DNA from: Prosthecobacter sp.
Lineage (GTDB): Bacteria; Verrucomicrobiota; Verrucomicrobiia; Verrucomicrobiales; Verrucomicrobiaceae
Direction of reading: 5' to 3'
Assembly: GCA_030833205.1 (NCBI GenBank)
Contig: JAURHS010000001.1
Location: 1 to 64,000, forward strand
Length of the DNA: 64,000 nucleotides
Part shown: in pieces, positions 37,581 to 45,490 of the stretch
How the letters are laid out: every line of letters starts with the position of its first letter
How positions within the stretch are numbered: position 1 is the first letter of the stretch
The notes under the pieces: generated by a model
What the model was told of the DNA's origin: nothing
Seen by the model: only the letters and a program-made list of their open reading frames with translations
Databases searched by the model: none
Position numbers and translations under genes: made by a program

Positions 37581-37622
37581 AAAAAAAACCACCGGCTGCC
37601 CGCATCACGGGAGCTGGTGGTT
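37581..37622 (-). terminator. Rho-independent terminator for rplU-rpmA
   Basis: Read on the minus strand, an 11-base stem (AACCACCAGCT / AGCCGGTGGTT with one G-U pair, outer arms 37612-37622 and 37587-37597) carries an inner CCCG/CGGG pairing and is followed by a run of eight T (the A-run at 37581-37588 on the plus strand). It lies 32 bases past the rpmA stop codon. Confidence 0.9.
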
Positions 37623-37653
37623 CATTGAAGCGGGACTAGTCCCGGGGAGGAAA

Positions 37654-37911
37654 TCACGCCTGCAATGCAGCCTCGTCAACATTGACGCGACGGCCGTCCT
37701 GATCAAAGCGAACTCGGCCGTCAACCAAGGAGAAGAGAGTATGGTCCTTGCCGATGCCAACATTGCGACCCGGGACCCACTTGGTGCCACGCTGACGAAT
37801 GATGATGTTGCCGGCGATGACGACTTCGCCACCGTATTTCTTCACGCCGAGACGCTTGCTGTTGCTGTCGCGTCCGTTCTTGACGGAACCTTGTCCTTTC
37901 TTATGAGCCAT
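37654..37911 (-). CDS. rpmA: Ribosomal protein bL27
   Basis: An 85-aa large-subunit protein near the peptidyl-transferase centre. [24 protein letters not shown] is the standard N-terminus, with no staphylococcal-type cleaved leader, and GNIIIRQRG followed by [12 protein letters not shown] is diagnostic. It lies 38 bases downstream of rplU in the conserved rplU-rpmA order; the usual next gene, obgE, is absent. A terminator follows. Confidence 0.98.
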   Translation of the reverse strand: MAHKKGQGSVKNGRDSNSKRLGVKKYGGEVVIAGNIIIRQRGTKWVPGRNVGIGKDHTLFSLVDGRVRFDQDGRRVNVDEAALQA

Positions 37912-37949
37912 GGCGGTGTCGGGAGGGAGGTTGAGAAAATGCGGGGTGA

Positions 37950-38264
37950 TCAGGCCTGGATGGCAGTGACCTGCACACGGGTCAGGGGCTGGCGATGGCC
38001 CTTGGTCTTGTGATAGCCCTTGCGCTTGCGGAATTTGAAGGCGGTGACCTTCTCGGCCTTGAATTGGCGAATCACCTTGGCCTGCACGCTGGCTCCGGCG
38101 AGGGTGGGAGCTCCGACCTTGAGGCTGGAGCCTTCTCCAGCAGCCAACACCTGATCGAAGGTGGCGACTTCACCTTCGGCCACTTCGAGCTTTTCGACAT
38201 TGATCTTGTCGCCAACAGACACCTTGTACTGTTTGCCACCGGTCTTGATGATTGCGTAAGCCAT
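37950..38264 (-). CDS. rplU: Ribosomal protein bL21
   Basis: A 104-aa large-subunit protein. It begins [15 protein letters not shown], and the C-terminal [19 protein letters not shown] is the bL21 signature. ATG 38264 is chosen because it gives the universal N-terminus, although the frame is open for 27 more codons upstream. First gene of the rplU-rpmA operon. The promoter presumably lies in 38265-38437, where I could not assign clear -35/-10 boxes. Confidence 0.98.
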   Translation of the reverse strand: MAYAIIKTGGKQYKVSVGDKINVEKLEVAEGEVATFDQVLAAGEGSSLKVGAPTLAGASVQAKVIRQFKAEKVTAFKFRKRKGYHKTKGHRQPLTRVQVTAIQA

Positions 38265-38437
38265 AAAACTCTGAAATGCAGGGATTTGGGTGCCCTCGAG
38301 CCGCAGGCACGGCGTGCCAAAACGGGAGTAAGGGGTAGGTAACATGACATGAATGTCAGTGGAATCAACCGGTTTTTCGATCCGTTGGCTGCAGTCTGGC
38401 CTTGCCAGCCCCGATCAGGCAGTCCAAAGCAGGGCCA

Positions 38438-39556
38438 ATGCTGCGCGGTGCCAAACAGTGGCTTGTTCCCTATCTCCGATCCTCGGCGCGCCGCCTCGAG
38501 GTTCATCCAGATCGGCCTTTGCAGGTTTTCATCGCTCTCTGCGATCACTTTGAACCCCTGCACCACACCGATCTTCAGGGGGCAAAACGGAGGGTGCAGA
38601 CCTGGTGCGAGCAATGGCCAGCTCAGGTGAATGGCTTTCACGATCACAGCGGTCGAGGGCCGAGGCACAGTTTTTTTTATCCCATCGAGAAGTATCACGC
38701 CGAGCTGCTCGCCCCGCTGGCGGATCTCTGCGCACGCACTGGCAGCGAAGTTGAGGTTCATCTTCACCACGACAACGACAATGCCCAGAGCCTGCGCGCC
38801 AAACTGCAGCAAGGCATCGACGAGCTGCGCAGCCACGGGCTTTTGGGACAAGACGCGCAGGGCAAGACGCGCTTCGCCTTCATTCATGGCAACTGGGCCT
38901 TGGACAACTCCCACCCCTCTGGCCGCCGCTGTGGCGTCAATGACGAACTGGCAGTGCTGCGACAAGCTGGCTGCTACGCAGACATGACCATGCCCGCGGC
39001 ACCTGATCCCTGCCAAAGCCACCAGGTCAATCGGCTCTATTACGCCAGGGAGGATGGGCGCGCGCGCTCGCAGGATGAAGGCTTTCCCTGCCTCCGCGGT
39101 GCTCAGCAGAACCTGCGCCACCACCCCGAGCATCTGCTCATGGTTCAAGGGCCGCTGGCCCTGAACTGGCGCTGGCGAAAATGGGGGCTGTTGCCCCGGC
39201 TTGAAAACGCGGAAATCTGCGCCAGCAATCCGCCATCACTGCAACGCTTCCAACTCTGGCTCAAGCACGCGCCGGGCATCCTCAATGGGCCGCCTTGGAT
39301 TTTCATCAAGCTGCACAGTCACGGCGGCATTGAGCCCAATTTTCAAGTGCTTTTGGGAGAGGCAATGCGCCGGTTTTACCGCGAGCTTGAGCAATTCAGC
39401 ACCGAGCATCCCGGCCTTGGCATTCATTTCGTGACTGCGCGTGAGATGGTGAACCTCATTCATGCGGCAGAAGACGGCCACGACGGACCACCTTCGGCAG
39501 CGCTCAATCATCACATTGCCGCACCCCCTGTGCTGGCGGGTTCCAGCAGCCGCTGA
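38438..39556 (+). CDS. Polysaccharide deacetylase-like protein
   Basis: A 372-aa cytoplasmic protein (ATG 38438; a TTG at 38402 is an alternative start). The hydrophobic strand VFIALCDHFEPLHH, followed by HSFFYPIEKYHAELL, LADLC, GSEVEVHLHHDND, AFIHGNWALDNSHPSGRRCGV and LYYARE, fits the carbohydrate esterase 4/glycoside-hydrolase-like barrel used by PVC and proteobacterial polysaccharide-biosynthesis proteins. HLHHDND could provide metal ligands. I infer a role in surface polysaccharide handling; substrate unknown. The last 46 bases overlap the convergent GNAT gene. Confidence 0.75.
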   Translation: MLRGAKQWLVPYLRSSARRLEVHPDRPLQVFIALCDHFEPLHHTDLQGAKRRVQTWCEQWPAQVNGFHDHSGRGPRHSFFYPIEKYHAELLAPLADLCARTGSEVEVHLHHDNDNAQSLRAKLQQGIDELRSHGLLGQDAQGKTRFAFIHGNWALDNSHPSGRRCGVNDELAVLRQAGCYADMTMPAAPDPCQSHQVNRLYYAREDGRARSQDEGFPCLRGAQQNLRHHPEHLLMVQGPLALNWRWRKWGLLPRLENAEICASNPPSLQRFQLWLKHAPGILNGPPWIFIKLHSHGGIEPNFQVLLGEAMRRFYRELEQFSTEHPGLGIHFVTAREMVNLIHAAEDGHDGPPSAALNHHIAAPPVLAGSSSR

Positions 39557-40065
39557 ACCAACTGCAGATCAAGCCAACGATCAAACTTGCGCCCGGCCTC
39601 ACGAATGCTGCCGCAGGGGGAAAAGCCCAGGCGATGATGCAAACGCAGGCTGGCTTCATTGCTGGCATCAATCACGCCGATCATGTTGTGGAAACCCCGT
39701 TGCCTCGCGTCTTCAATCAATGCGCTCAACAGCCTTCTGCCCAGGCCCGCGCCCCGCTGACTGACTTCAATGTACAGCGAGTGCTCCACCGTGAATTGAT
39801 AGGCGGCATGAGGACGAAAAGGACCATAGGTCGCAAAGCCCAGCAATTCGCCCTGCTCATTCTCGAGCCCCAACACCGGCCAGTTGCCCTCTCGTTTGGC
39901 TTGCCACCACTGGCGCATGAAGGCCTCGTCACGAGGGTGCAGATCATAGAGTGCCGTGCTGTTGACAATGGCCTCGTTGAAGATTGCCCGCACGGCCTCA
40001 TGGTGGCGCTCGACACAGGGGATGCAGCGCAGATCGCGCCCGGGGCTGGTTGAGGGTGAGTTCAT
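39511..40065 (-). CDS. GNAT family N-acetyltransferase (PAT/YncA-like)
   Basis: A 184-aa acetyltransferase. AIFNEAIVNSTALYDLHPR at the N-terminus and QRGAGLGRRLLSALIEDARQRG (acetyl-CoA pyrophosphate loop, R-G-x-G-L-G-R) are typical of the phosphinothricin-acetyltransferase/YncA group, as is NEASLRLHHRLGFSPCG. Likely acetylates an amino group on a small metabolite or amino-acid analogue. The 3' end overlaps the deacetylase-like gene by 46 bases. Confidence 0.93.
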   Translation of the reverse strand: MNSPSTSPGRDLRCIPCVERHHEAVRAIFNEAIVNSTALYDLHPRDEAFMRQWWQAKREGNWPVLGLENEQGELLGFATYGPFRPHAAYQFTVEHSLYIEVSQRGAGLGRRLLSALIEDARQRGFHNMIGVIDASNEASLRLHHRLGFSPCGSIREAGRKFDRWLDLQLVQRLLEPASTGGAAM

Positions 40066-40258
40066 AAATCCAGGGCCCGTTGCAAGGGCCGCGAGGCAGG
40101 GGAGAGGTCCAGAGAGGCGACCCCAGAGGGCGCCCTGGGGCCATCATGCACGGGGCTGGCAGCAAAGGCAACTGCACTGAGAAAGGCAGCCCAGGAGCCA
40201 GTCAAAGGCCGCAGGTTCCGTCTTGCCCCCGGGCGGCGCCACTGCCAAGCTCAACACC

Positions 40259-41245
40259 ATGACTCTGCGCCCCTGTGATCTTGCCGCGTTGCTTTGCGCC
40301 TGCCTGCTCTGTTCATGCGGCCCTTCGAAACCGCCGGCAACCTCTTTGGAGCAACCCCCTCAACCGCCAGCCCCAAAGGCCTCCGAAGTTGGGACCGCCG
40401 CCAAACCTGCAGAGGTCATGCCCAGCGCGCCTGTGGATATCGGTGACTTCGGAAGCGATCAACCCGTGGAGCGGGATGATTTGCCGTCTCGTGGCGTGAT
40501 TCGTTTCGGTCCAAAGGAGCATGTTCACAGCAATCAGGCGCACTGGGAGTCCTATGTCTGGGACAAATTCAATGCCAAGCGAACCGGGGATTATCAAGTG
40601 CGCCTGACCTACACGCTGCGCCGAGCCAGTCTGGGGATGCAATTTCGCATGGGCGACTTGGTGGCTAAAAAGCCGCTGAAGAACACTGGCATTCCCAAGA
40701 AAATTTACCTTGGTGATGTGCAGATCAAGCAGACCGGACCCATGCCCTTTTCGATGATCACTGCGCCTTCTGAGGATGGTGGCTTCCAACTGTTGGAAGT
40801 GGCTCTCATTCCCAAGCCCGCAGCGCCTCCTCCGGCAGCCGCCAAGGATGGCAGCCTGGTACTTGAAGCCAGACACGCCACCACTTGGTCGGAGCTCATG
40901 CGCTATGAGCCTCAGGCACAGAAAAACTGCCTTGGATACTGGACCCAGGTGGAGGACTTTGCGGATTGGTCTCTCCCCGCGCTACCGGCAGGAAAGTATG
41001 AGGTCACTGTCCATTACGGCTGCGGCAAGGGTCAGGGCGGAAGCGAATTGCAACTCCGCCTTGGTCAACAGGCTTTGGCGTGGAAGACTGAGGACACCGG
41101 TGGATTCCAAAATTGGAAGGCGCTAAACCTCGGCGAAATTCATCTGCAGACTCAGGCCTCAGCCCGTCTTTCCCTGCAGCCCCGCAGCAAGGCGGGCAAT
41201 GCCATCGTGGACATTCAAAAGATTGTGCTGACTCCCAAAAGCTGA
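40259..41245 (+). CDS. Lipoprotein with carbohydrate-binding-like beta domains
   Basis: A 328-aa lipoprotein (ATG 40259; lipobox LLCSC, Cys20). A Pro/Ala-rich linker follows to about residue 65. The remainder is two beta-sandwich-like domains. The first has AHWESYVWDKFNAKRTGDYQV. The second has LPALPAGKYEVTVHYGCGKGQGG, then FQNWKALNLGEIHLQ and the closing strand IVDIQKIVLTP, the pattern of CBM6/35-type or Gal-binding-like modules in PVC secreted proteins. The next gene starts 8 bases downstream, so the two are co-transcribed. Ligand unknown. Confidence 0.82.
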   Translation: MTLRPCDLAALLCACLLCSCGPSKPPATSLEQPPQPPAPKASEVGTAAKPAEVMPSAPVDIGDFGSDQPVERDDLPSRGVIRFGPKEHVHSNQAHWESYVWDKFNAKRTGDYQVRLTYTLRRASLGMQFRMGDLVAKKPLKNTGIPKKIYLGDVQIKQTGPMPFSMITAPSEDGGFQLLEVALIPKPAAPPPAAAKDGSLVLEARHATTWSELMRYEPQAQKNCLGYWTQVEDFADWSLPALPAGKYEVTVHYGCGKGQGGSELQLRLGQQALAWKTEDTGGFQNWKALNLGEIHLQTQASARLSLQPRSKAGNAIVDIQKIVLTPKS

Positions 41246-41253
41246 GGCCGGCG

Positions 41254-42168
41254 ATGACTCGGCTTCTGCCTTGGATTCGCCGCTTCGGCTGGCTGGTGCT
41301 TGCAACAGGGCTGCTGCTGCGCTGGTGGCTGCGCGATCTCCACCCGTCGTGGGCTCCTCTCTTTTATGCACTCGCTCCCGGGGTGTTGGTCATTGGCTGG
41401 GGAATGCTCGCCCTGTTGGAGAAGGGCCTTCGTCGGCGCCTCGTTGCGCTACTCATGGCGCAGGCAGTATGGTTTTGGCCGACGGCTTCCCCGCGGGAGT
41501 CGCCGCCGCAGAAACCCTTTCACGAAGCATCCAAGCGCTGGTCAATCTTGTTCTGGAACCTTGCTCGGCCTCAGGGATTGCATCAGGGGGCCTTGGACCT
41601 GATTCGCCAGCGCAAACCGGATCTTGCCGCCTTTGTGGAACCCGGGGTATTTTCGCCAGCGCTTCTGGAAGCCTACCGCAAAGAGCTGCCCGATCACTTC
41701 GTGGAATGGATGCCTCGCGGGATTTTGTGGGTCAGCCGCGCCCTGTCCCGACGCGGACAACGCGACCGGCTCGCTGCCCAGGGCGCTTGGGCATCATTTC
41801 GGGTAGAGGATGAGCAGGGAGGCTTTCCGGTTTTGGTTTGCGATCTGCGCATTGTTGATGGCTGGAATGGGCATCGGGCAGAGCAGTTCTCACAATTGCA
41901 ACAGCTGCTGCCCAGACACCCCGCCTTCATCGTCATGGGGGATTTCAACACGCCCGTGGATTCCTGTTTTTTTGATTCCTGGATGCCGCACGGTTTCCAC
42001 GCCTTGAGTCCGGAGCGATTGCCGATGGCGACTTGGCCGGCACTTTTACCGCTCTGGAACCTCGATCAAGTTTGGCTGGGCAGGGCATGGCAGGTGCACA
42101 GCGCGAATCGTCTGTGGGCACCGCAGTGCAGCGATCACGCTGCATTGTGGCTGGAGATTCAGCGCTGA
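41254..42168 (+). CDS. Endonuclease/exonuclease/phosphatase (EEP) family membrane protein
   Basis: A 304-aa protein with two to three N-terminal membrane helices (WLVLATGLLLRWW, LFYALAPGVLVIGWGMLALL, LVALLMAQAVWFW) followed by an EEP (DNase I-like) domain. Catalytic motifs: ILFWNLARP, LAAFVEPG (Glu), FIVMGDFNTP and CSDHAALW. The layout resembles YafD/EEP proteins of unknown substrate, with the catalytic domain probably periplasmic. It lies 8 bases downstream of the lipoprotein gene. It may hydrolyse a phosphodiester or lipid phosphate; not established. Confidence 0.88.
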   Translation: MTRLLPWIRRFGWLVLATGLLLRWWLRDLHPSWAPLFYALAPGVLVIGWGMLALLEKGLRRRLVALLMAQAVWFWPTASPRESPPQKPFHEASKRWSILFWNLARPQGLHQGALDLIRQRKPDLAAFVEPGVFSPALLEAYRKELPDHFVEWMPRGILWVSRALSRRGQRDRLAAQGAWASFRVEDEQGGFPVLVCDLRIVDGWNGHRAEQFSQLQQLLPRHPAFIVMGDFNTPVDSCFFDSWMPHGFHALSPERLPMATWPALLPLWNLDQVWLGRAWQVHSANRLWAPQCSDHAALWLEIQR

Positions 42169-42203
42169 ATTCAAGCCGCTGAATCACGACAGTGCCTCGA
42201 AGA

Positions 42204-42752
42204 TCAGGCAATGCGCCAGTCAACTTCCAGAGTTTGCACTGTCCCGCGTCGGTCGTGGTACTTGATCTGCCCGTGCTCGACTCCGTATTCGTGGAGACAC
42301 TTCGTCGCCCGAACATCGTGGGCACAGTACTCTGCGATCTCCAACAACCGACCCTGCTGCCACCAGCTCAATGCCTTGAGCCCATCTGCGGTTTTGCCAA
42401 CGCCAAGCGTGGCCGCGGCGGCATCCTCCAGTTTGATGCGGTGGCCGAGGCGTTTTTCGATGTCTTCGAGCAGGTCAAAGCTGCGCACTTGATCGCGAAA
42501 ATCCAGCACGGTCTGGCCCATGAGCACTTCGTAGTCAAAGCTGATGTGATTGAAGCCAATCACACAGTCGGCTCGCTTGAGTTGTTCAATGAGCTCTTGG
42601 CTGTCATCTTGTTCGTAAATGCGATATTCCGACAGCCGTGTGCTGTAGGTGACGGCAATGGAAATGCCCATCTGGTGCTTATTGCCCCAACCGCCCACAT
42701 CATTGGCGGTACGACGCGTTTCCAGATCAAAATAGACCAGGTCTTTGGACAT
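42204..42752 (-). CDS. RNase H-like DEDDy 3'-5' exonuclease-type protein
   Basis: A 182-aa protein. The DEDDy catalytic set is present: D9 and E11 in VYFDLETRR, D73 in IGFNHISFDYEVL, and Y142-x3-D146 in EYCAHDVRAT. This is the arrangement of the YprB/RNase_H_2 exonuclease group, here without an attached helicase. It lies 15 bases downstream of the infA-like gene, so it may be co-transcribed with it. Substrate (DNA or RNA) is not shown. Confidence 0.88.
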   Translation of the reverse strand: MSKDLVYFDLETRRTANDVGGWGNKHQMGISIAVTYSTRLSEYRIYEQDDSQELIEQLKRADCVIGFNHISFDYEVLMGQTVLDFRDQVRSFDLLEDIEKRLGHRIKLEDAAAATLGVGKTADGLKALSWWQQGRLLEIAEYCAHDVRATKCLHEYGVEHGQIKYHDRRGTVQTLEVDWRIA

Positions 42753-42767
42753 GCCGCGAACGGAGCC

Positions 42768-43250
42768 TCAGAGGCGGTACACAATGCGGGCCTTGTCCAT
42801 GTCGTAGGGAGACATTTCCAATTTGACCTGATCTCCAATGACCAGACGAATCCACTTTTTGCGCATCTTGCCAGAAATGTGCGCCAAGACCTCGTGACCG
42901 TTGCGCAGCTTGACCTTGAACATCGTGCCTGCAAGGACGGCAGTAATGGTACCCTCGAGCTCAATGGCCTCCTCCTTCTGGTGTGCATCAGGCTCAGGCG
43001 GCTTAGGCGCGGGACGGCTGACTGGGCGGGACGGTGGGCGTTTGCCACCCATGGGACCGCCATTGGGGCGCCCTCCTGGTCCCCTGCGATTTTGATTTGG
43101 AGCACCCGCGGGCTGGCCGGGACGAGTGGCGCCAGGAGCAGAACCGGGTGCACTGGCAGGGGGTCGGGCCGGCGCAGGTTGCGAACTCACTGGGCGAACG
43201 AATCCAGCAGGTCTGGAGGAAAATTGGCTGCGCTGGGGAGGGGAACTCAT
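42768..43250 (-). CDS. infA: Translation initiation factor IF-1 with a long N-terminal extension
   Basis: Residues about 91-160 are a complete IF-1 ([65 protein letters not shown]). Normal IF-1 is about 72 aa; this protein is 160 aa from ATG 43250 because a Pro/Gly/Arg/Ala-rich, low-complexity stretch precedes it ([25 protein letters not shown]). An internal ATG at 43052 would still leave a 23-residue basic extension. The frame is open further upstream but without a better start. IF-1 blocks the ribosomal A site during initiation; the tail may contact RNA. First gene before the exonuclease gene. Confidence 0.92.
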   Translation of the reverse strand: MSSPPQRSQFSSRPAGFVRPVSSQPAPARPPASAPGSAPGATRPGQPAGAPNQNRRGPGGRPNGGPMGGKRPPSRPVSRPAPKPPEPDAHQKEEAIELEGTITAVLAGTMFKVKLRNGHEVLAHISGKMRKKWIRLVIGDQVKLEMSPYDMDKARIVYRL

Positions 43251-43342
43251 GAACACGCAGATTGTGGCCAAGGCACCCCCTTGACAACCAAAAAAAGCGC
43301 TGGCGTCGAGGAAGGATCTGACTAGATTCGCCAACCCAAGAT

Positions 43343-43418
43343 GGTGGTCGTAGCTCAAAGGTAGAGCCCCAGATTGTGATTCTGGTTGTTGCGGGTTCGA
43401 ATCCCGTCGATCACCCCA
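43343..43418 (+). tRNA. tRNA-His (anticodon GTG)
   Basis: Acceptor stem GTGGTCG (43344-43350) pairs with CGATCAC (43408-43414), with G-1 at 43343 facing C73 at 43415, as required for HisRS recognition, and CCA is encoded. The anticodon loop is ATTGTGATT, and the T arm is GCGGG-TTCGAAT-CCCGT. The rnc start codon lies 12 bases after the CCA, so tRNA and rnc are probably co-transcribed. Confidence 0.97.
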
Positions 43419-43430
43419 CCTCGCAGCGAC

Positions 43431-44147
43431 ATGGAGGCACTCGAATCCCGGCTCGGCCATCCTTTCCGCCAACCGGAGCTACTCTTGGAGGCGCTGACGC
43501 ACCCCAGTTGGTCGCATGAGGCCGGGCGGCACCATCGCCACAATCAGCGCTTGGAATTCCTGGGCGACGCCGTGCTTCAACTGGTGTGTTCCCAGTGGGC
43601 TTTGGAATTGTTTCCCGCAGCACCGGAAGGCGTTCTGACTCAATGGAGGGCACAATTTGTGTCCACTGACTTTCTTTGCGAGGTTGCCCATGCCCTGGAG
43701 TTGCCACGCCACCTACGAATGGGTCGCGGAGAAATCGCTCAAGGCGGGTTGCAAAAGGCCAACGCGTTGGCTGACGCCTTTGAGGCTGTGGTGGGTGCCT
43801 TGTTCATGGATGCGGGCTATGGTGCAGTCGAAGCCTGTCTCCGCTGCTTGATGTTGCCATTGATGCAGTCCCGGCAAGTACCCGCAGAAACCCAAAACCC
43901 GAAGGGTCAATTGCAGGAGCAACTGCAGCGCCTGGCACCGGAATCGCCCGTTTACCAGGTGACCATGCTTCAAAATGCTCCCTTGCCACCACGCTTCAGA
44001 GCCTCGGTTTACTGGCAATCCCATTTGCTAGGAGAGGGAGAGGGGCCATCCAAAAAGCGGGCAGAGATGGCGGCGGCAAGCTCTGCCTTACGCGATCTGA
44101 ACAACCATGTGAATGACTTGGAAAAGGGCCGCTCGAGCTGTGCATAA
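43431..44147 (+). CDS. rnc: Ribonuclease III
   Basis: A 238-aa double-strand-specific endoribonuclease that processes rRNA precursors and structured RNAs. The signature [11 protein letters not shown] (40-50, with E42 and D46) and [14 protein letters not shown] (D115, E118) form the catalytic site; residues about 160-228 form the dsRNA-binding domain ([11 protein letters not shown], ending [20 protein letters not shown]). ATG 43431 is preferred because the upstream reading frame runs into the tRNA-His gene. It starts 12 bases after that tRNA and is the last gene before the GC-poor intergenic region at 44.14-44.39 kb. Confidence 0.96.
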   Translation: MEALESRLGHPFRQPELLLEALTHPSWSHEAGRHHRHNQRLEFLGDAVLQLVCSQWALELFPAAPEGVLTQWRAQFVSTDFLCEVAHALELPRHLRMGRGEIAQGGLQKANALADAFEAVVGALFMDAGYGAVEACLRCLMLPLMQSRQVPAETQNPKGQLQEQLQRLAPESPVYQVTMLQNAPLPPRFRASVYWQSHLLGEGEGPSKKRAEMAAASSALRDLNNHVNDLEKGRSSCA

Positions 44148-44389
44148 TCCCCTTTGCTCAAGGATTGCTCCCTGTTATTCGCGATTCATTCACAATCTCT
44201 GCTCAACACAATCCCTGCCCAATGACATGGTTTCCAGTGGCTTGGAACAATCCCTGAGTTGTGCACCGCCCCTATGACTGAGAAGATGGTGTGTGTTTTA
44301 TAAACCCATACCCTTAGCGCTGTGAATTGCTTTGGTGTTTTGCAAGACGGTTTGCTTTTTGAAGATCTGTCCCTAAGCTTGCACAACTC
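44139..44389. other. GC-poor intergenic region, candidate replication origin (oriC)
   Basis: Between rnc and aroC, about 46% G+C by hand count (about 42% for 44281-44389), against more than 60% around it. It holds DnaA-box-like 9-mers: a full TTATNCACA match (44139-44147, minus strand), TCATTCACA (44186-44194), TTATTCGCG (44175-44183) and CAATTCACA (44321-44329, minus strand), plus an AT stretch TTTTATAAA near 44296-44304 and a repeated decamer. G/C strand bias changes across it, and parS-like sites lie 4 kb to the right. No dnaA is nearby. Inference, not proof. Confidence 0.45.
44208..44256 (+). repeat. Direct decamer repeat ACAATCCCTG
   Basis: Two exact copies, 44208-44217 and 44247-44256, with starts 39 bases apart. 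Related but inexact text lies near 44163 (ATTGCTCCCTG) and 44367 (CTGTCCCTA). Iterated short motifs are common in origin regions, but two copies could also be chance. Confidence 0.5.
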
Positions 44390-45484
44390 ATGGGAAGTTC
44401 TTTGGGAACCTTGTTTAGCATTCACACCTGGGGTGAATCCCATGGCCCTGGAATTGGGGTGGTCATCAACGGAGTGCCTCCACGGCTTTCCTTGACGGTC
44501 GAGGACATTCAACAGGAACTGGATCGTCGCCGTCCCGGGCAAAGCAAGATTGTTACTCCTCGTGCAGAGTTGGATCAGGTCGAAATTCTTTCTGGGGTGG
44601 AACAAGGCCAGACGACAGGAGCAGCGCTAGGTTTATGGGTGCGCAATACGGATCAGCGGCCATCGGCATATCAGGAGATGCAAGAGGCATACCGGCCAAG
44701 TCATGCCGATTACACCTATGATGCGAAGTTTGGCATTCGCAGTGTTTCTGGAGGAGGAAGATCCTCAGCACGCGAAACCATCGGAAGGGTGGCAGCAGGA
44801 GCAGTCGCACAAAAGGCGCTGACGCAGTTGAGCCCTGGCTACCGTTGCGTGGCCTATGTGAAATCCGTGCAACATTTGCAGGCTGAGGTTCCAGCATTGG
44901 TGACCAGAGAGTTGGTGGATGGCAACATGGTGCGCACCTGCGATCCAGCAAAGGCCGTGGAGATGATCGCGGCCATCGAGGCGATCAGAACTCAGGGCAA
45001 CAGCCTGGGCGGGGTCATTGAATGCCAGATTCATGGAGTGCCTGCCGGTTTGGGAGAGCCAGTGTTTGACAAGCTGGAGGCAGATCTGGCCAAGGCCATG
45101 ATGAGTCTGCCTGCGTCCAAAGGTTTTGAGATCGGCAGCGGCTTTGCAGGAACCCTCATGACAGGCCTTGAGCATAACGATGCCTTTTACATGGATCAGG
45201 GCAAGGTACGGACCCGCAGCAATCATAGCGGTGGCATTCAAGGCGGTATCAGCAATGGAGAGACCATTGTATTTCGAGTTGCCTTCAAGCCTGTGGCAAC
45301 GGTGTTGCGTGAGCAACAGACAGTAAATCGCGAAGGCGAAGACTGCACTCTCAAAGCTCGTGGCAGACATGACCCCTGTGTGTTGCCCCGCGCCGTGCCC
45401 ATGGTTGAGGCCATGGCGCATTTGGTGGTGGTGGATCATTTGCTGCGTCAGCGTGGCCAATGCGGGTCCTGGTCGCAGAAATAG
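44390..45484 (+). CDS. aroC: Chorismate synthase
   Basis: A 364-aa FMN-dependent lyase completing the shikimate pathway (EPSP to chorismate). N-terminal [54 protein letters not shown] and the C-terminal [17 protein letters not shown] are diagnostic. Length is normal. Lower G+C than most neighbours. The next gene starts 6 bases after its stop codon, so the pair is co-transcribed. Confidence 0.98.
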   Translation: MGSSLGTLFSIHTWGESHGPGIGVVINGVPPRLSLTVEDIQQELDRRRPGQSKIVTPRAELDQVEILSGVEQGQTTGAALGLWVRNTDQRPSAYQEMQEAYRPSHADYTYDAKFGIRSVSGGGRSSARETIGRVAAGAVAQKALTQLSPGYRCVAYVKSVQHLQAEVPALVTRELVDGNMVRTCDPAKAVEMIAAIEAIRTQGNSLGGVIECQIHGVPAGLGEPVFDKLEADLAKAMMSLPASKGFEIGSGFAGTLMTGLEHNDAFYMDQGKVRTRSNHSGGIQGGISNGETIVFRVAFKPVATVLREQQTVNREGEDCTLKARGRHDPCVLPRAVPMVEAMAHLVVVDHLLRQRGQCGSWSQK

Positions 45485-45490
45485 GTGATC

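Noticed and set aside
40121..40140. CCCCAG...CTGGGG inverted repeat as an operator
   Set aside because: A six-base stem in a GC-rich divergent gap is expected by chance; no regulator gene nearby.
42204..43250. The exonuclease/infA-like pair as a phage or defence module
   Set aside because: Both are single-copy core-type genes beside tRNA and rnc, without phage or toxin signatures.
43281..43309. TTGACA as -35 box for tRNA-His
   Set aside because: A perfect -35 match but no acceptable -10 box at 16-18 bases.
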